Shown here: positions 12,986-15,131 of the stretch, in pieces
How positions within the stretch are numbered: the first letter of the stretch is position 1
How the letters are laid out: the number at the start of each line of letters is the position of its first letter
Source of the DNA: an uncultured Gammaproteobacteria bacterium
GTDB lineage: Bacteria > Pseudomonadota > Gammaproteobacteria > Pseudomonadales > Pseudohongiellaceae
Direction of reading: 5' to 3'
Assembly (NCBI GenBank): GCA_903889815.1
Contig: CAISYX010000108.1
Span: forward strand, 1 to 15,131
Length of the DNA: 15,131 nucleotides
Position numbers and translations under genes: made by a program
Notes under the pieces: generated by a model
What the model was told of the DNA's origin: nothing
Seen by the model: only the letters and a program-made list of their open reading frames with translations
Databases searched by the model: none

Positions 12986-14627
12986 AGTTTTCTGCCTTCC
13001 AGTTCGCTGGATCATCCTGGCCACCCGCCGGGCCGCTATATACCGCCTGCTGCGGGAACGGACACAGCAGTCGCTCGTTGTCCACCTCGCCATTGCTGCT
13101 GTGTGTCGCCAGGATACTGTCTGGCGCCCTGCCATTTTCCACCCAGTCCACCAGTGCTGGCAGTTTGTCCCACGTGTTGGGTCCGGGCCCACCGGCGCAG
13201 TGGCCCATGCCAGGCGCGAGGAAAAGTCGCGTGCTGTCGCCGGCAGCCTGCAGATTGTCGGCGAATGTTGCGCCTGTCATGTCGTTGAAGTACTGCACCG
13301 TGGCCTTTGCGGAGGACAAAGAGTCGCTCCAGCCGTGGTAAAGGATCAGCTTGCCGCCCTGCTCCTCCAGAAACCGGCTCAGGTCGGGGTCCGTTGCGTC
13401 CATGATCTGCTGCATCAAGGCGGCGCTGCCATTGCTCAGATCATTGATGTCGAAATCCAGCCATGAGAACTCTGGCAGCACGGCATTGCGACCTGGCACA
13501 TGCGTCGGATTGCTCAGGTCCGGCACTGTCAGCCCGGGATCTTCCTCGTAAAACAAGAAATTCACATGGTCGCCGGCCGGCCCCACCAGCATGGAGGGGG
13601 CATTGCGATTGCGCGCATTGGGCACGTACAGATTGATCCACTCCAACTCTGATCCGAGCGCCTTGCCGGGATACAGAATGGTGCCCGCGTCGTCATAGGG
13701 TCCGCTGTAGAAGTCAGCAACAGTCTGTATCTGCGCCGGGGTAAAGCAGCTGTCGCCGGCGGTGCCAGCAGCACACTGCAGATCAGCCAGATCGCGCTTT
13801 GGCTCGAACTCACAGCTCTGCGGATTGCCGAGCACGCCGTCGCGAATCCCGTCACCGGCATCACAGCGCTCCAGTACCCGCCCGTTGAGAATCTCCAGCA
13901 GTTTCACACTGTCAAAACTGCCATCGCCATCGGTGTCCACGGCCAGATTGCCGGCGAAATTGTCCTTGAACATGCGCTGCAGCCACCAGACTCCCGCGGC
14001 ATTCAAGGCCTGGTAATAATTGACGGGAGCACCTGCAACGATGCCGTCGAAATCCTGCGGAAAGCGCTGCGCTTCCATCAGGCCCTGGCGCCCGCCTGTG
14101 GAGCAGCCCTCAAAATAGGAATACGTGGGCTCCTGCCGGTAGTATTGTTCCGCCAGCGTCTTGCCTGCCAGCACAGTGAGGTGCACGGACCGGTAGCCGA
14201 AGTCGATTTCGGATTGCCGGTTGTTGAAACCGAACAGGGACCCAGGCTCTGTCGCGTTGTCGTGACCGGTGTTGCTGTTGGCTACTGCGTAGCCCTCTGC
14301 CAGGCGATGGTCTGCAAAGTCGAGGTCGCCGTCCTTGCCGCCATCTCCCCACATCAGGAATCGGGCATTCCAGTTTTCCGGAAGTGGCAGTTGAACATGG
14401 TAGAGCGTGGAGGGAGAGATCAGCCCGCGCACATAGCAGTAGGCCGGCAATGCATCGGTGGCGGGCACCAGACGGGCTGACAGGACAGTCAGATTCGGAA
14501 GTTCCTGCAATGCCGCGCAAGCCTGTGCGTCAGCCGACGCCGCAGCAGCGGGAGTCTGGGCCAGGGCAGTCATGCAGAAGGAGCTGCACACAAAGGCAGC
14601 CACAGTCAGGGAGAGAGTTCTTGTCAT
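12972..14627 (-). CDS. Secreted tannase/feruloyl esterase family hydrolase
   Basis: A 551-residue exported alpha/beta hydrolase that would cleave ester bonds of plant phenolics (gallate or ferulate esters) or similar substrates. A signal peptide ends ALA at about residue 23. The nucleophile motif is GCSTGGRQG (Ser176), the acid is in YHGWSDSLSS (Asp435) and the base in GMGHCAGG (His476). Cysteines next to Ser (Cys175) and His (Cys477) form the CS-D-HC motif that characterises this family. The family calcium site is visible as CDAGDGIRDGVLGNPQSC (about 255-272). An additional EF-hand-like loop DTDGDGSFD lies at about 231-239. ATG 14627 has AGGAG seven bases upstream. It is divergent from the next secreted protein and convergent with uvrA. 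Exact substrate (tannin, hydroxycinnamate, terephthalate-type) cannot be told. Confidence 0.93.
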   Translation of the reverse strand: MTRTLSLTVAAFVCSSFCMTALAQTPAAAASADAQACAALQELPNLTVLSARLVPATDALPAYCYVRGLISPSTLYHVQLPLPENWNARFLMWGDGGKDGDLDFADHRLAEGYAVANSNTGHDNATEPGSLFGFNNRQSEIDFGYRSVHLTVLAGKTLAEQYYRQEPTYSYFEGCSTGGRQGLMEAQRFPQDFDGIVAGAPVNYYQALNAAGVWWLQRMFKDNFAGNLAVDTDGDGSFDSVKLLEILNGRVLERCDAGDGIRDGVLGNPQSCEFEPKRDLADLQCAAGTAGDSCFTPAQIQTVADFYSGPYDDAGTILYPGKALGSELEWINLYVPNARNRNAPSMLVGPAGDHVNFLFYEEDPGLTVPDLSNPTHVPGRNAVLPEFSWLDFDINDLSNGSAALMQQIMDATDPDLSRFLEEQGGKLILYHGWSDSLSSAKATVQYFNDMTGATFADNLQAAGDSTRLFLAPGMGHCAGGPGPNTWDKLPALVDWVENGRAPDSILATHSSNGEVDNERLLCPFPQQAVYSGPAGGQDDPANWKAENFSCR

Positions 14628-15000
14628 TGGTTTGCTCCTGGAAAAAATGCTGTCGGCCGGCAGGCTTCGACCCAATGGCACGACAGCAAAATAGACTTTC
14701 GCTAACCGCAATGGTTCGAGCAAGGTTCGGGCCAGATTATTTTATTCTTTTATTTCAATTAGATAAAAAACTCTAGCGGCTTGTATGCCCCAAATCGCTA
14801 CTTGTCCTGATTTTTCGCCACCTGCGCGTGCCGCTTGCCCTGCCTGCGTGGACAGCGGCTGCGCGCTGCGGCCGAGCATAAAGACCCTGCGGGCATCGCG
14901 CAACCGTGCAAGTTTATGGCAGGATTGCGGGTCACAGCTTCCAAGCTACGGGCCAACAAACCCGGACCCCTCACGCTCCGACAACAACAAGGATAATCAC
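14628..15000. other. Divergent intergenic region between two secreted-protein genes
   Basis: A 373-bp region upstream of both the esterase (minus) and the next gene (plus). Bases 14731-14775 are AT-rich. Bases 14780-14900 are GC-rich with short self-complementary pieces but no clean long stem. I found no RNA gene and no convincing coding frame here. AAGGA at 14990-14994 is the ribosome site of the plus-strand gene. Confidence 0.6.
14739..14767 (-). promoter_or_regulatory. Candidate promoter of the esterase gene
   Basis: On the minus strand TTTATC (14767-14762) and TAAAAT (14744-14739) are 17 bases apart inside an AT-rich stretch, about 110 bases upstream of the esterase start. Base match to consensus is partial, so the exact elements are uncertain. 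Confidence 0.3.
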
Positions 15001-15131
15001 ATGCACACAACAAGACTTTTCAAACGGCCACTCGCCGTGTTCTTCTCTGCCGCCTCGCTGCTCCTGGGTGCCCATGCCTACGCGCAGTCAACTCCTCCGG
15101 CAACTCCGCCCGCCGAGTGGGGCCCTGTGTC
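15001..15131 (+). CDS. N-terminus of a secreted protein, cut by the window end
   Basis: Only the first 43 codons are present. ATG 15001 follows AAGGA by about six to seven bases. The start has two basic residues, a hydrophobic stretch (LAVFFSAASLLLGAHA) and a likely signal-peptidase site after AYA, then STPPATPPAEWGPVS. The mature protein begins with a Pro/Thr linker, and the domain lies beyond the window. An opening of the AEWGPVS type reminds me of some secreted alpha/beta hydrolases, which would suit the neighbouring esterase, but this is too short to support a family call. It is divergent from the esterase and may share control with it. Confidence 0.75.
   Translation, partial: MHTTRLFKRPLAVFFSAASLLLGAHAYAQSTPPATPPAEWGPV

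Noticed and set aside
14798..15013. 71-codon frame upstream of the last gene, minus strand
   Set aside because: It overlaps the ribosome site and start of the secreted protein at 15001 and has no ribosome site or domain of its own.

Overview
The window reads as chromosomal DNA of a GC-rich gammaproteobacterium. The main evidence is a divergent ssb/uvrA pair, a UvrA that opens almost exactly like the E. coli protein, an RhlE-type DEAD-box helicase, MoeA, a DUF2333-type membrane protein, and an ECF sigma operon with a DUF3106 protein. The genus cannot be fixed from the sequence. I see no tRNA, rRNA, CRISPR array, insertion sequence or phage gene.

Layout. (1) 21-2007, minus strand: a tightly packed operon of ECF sigma factor, one-pass membrane protein (probable anti-sigma), small secreted acidic protein and secreted DUF3106 protein; it looks like an envelope-signal circuit. 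(2) 2008-2265: a divergent regulatory region with a leader hairpin, a possible ECF promoter and an AT-rich stretch of nested inverted repeats. (3) 2266-2777, plus strand: a two-gene module, a short membrane protein that resembles the C-terminal half of DUF2975 overlapping a YozG-like HTH regulator. (4) 2872-3460: a broken gene for a secreted cysteine-rich protein (no start codon where one is expected, an internal TAG and a frameshift). (5) 3496-5052, minus strand: an RhlE-like RNA helicase with a long RG/S-rich tail and a hairpin abutting its ribosome binding site, followed by a 360-bp gene-free leader. (6) 5413-9955, minus strand: five genes in a row in transcription order: ssb, RmlD-like SDR protein, moeA, lipoprotein, DUF2333 protein, with gaps of only 7-35 bp. 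(7) 10142-12985, plus strand: uvrA, divergent from ssb, with no recognisable LexA box between them. (8) 12972-14627, minus strand: a secreted tannase/feruloyl esterase family hydrolase whose end overlaps uvrA's end by 14 bp. (9) 15001 onward, plus strand: the first 43 codons of another secreted protein, divergent from the esterase.

Most of the window is housekeeping (DNA repair, RNA remodelling, molybdenum cofactor synthesis). The parts most worth a second look are the sigma operon and its leader, the half-length DUF2975/HTH module with its palindromic upstream region, the broken cysteine-rich gene, the SDR protein that lacks its catalytic lysine, and the hairpin next to the helicase ribosome binding site.
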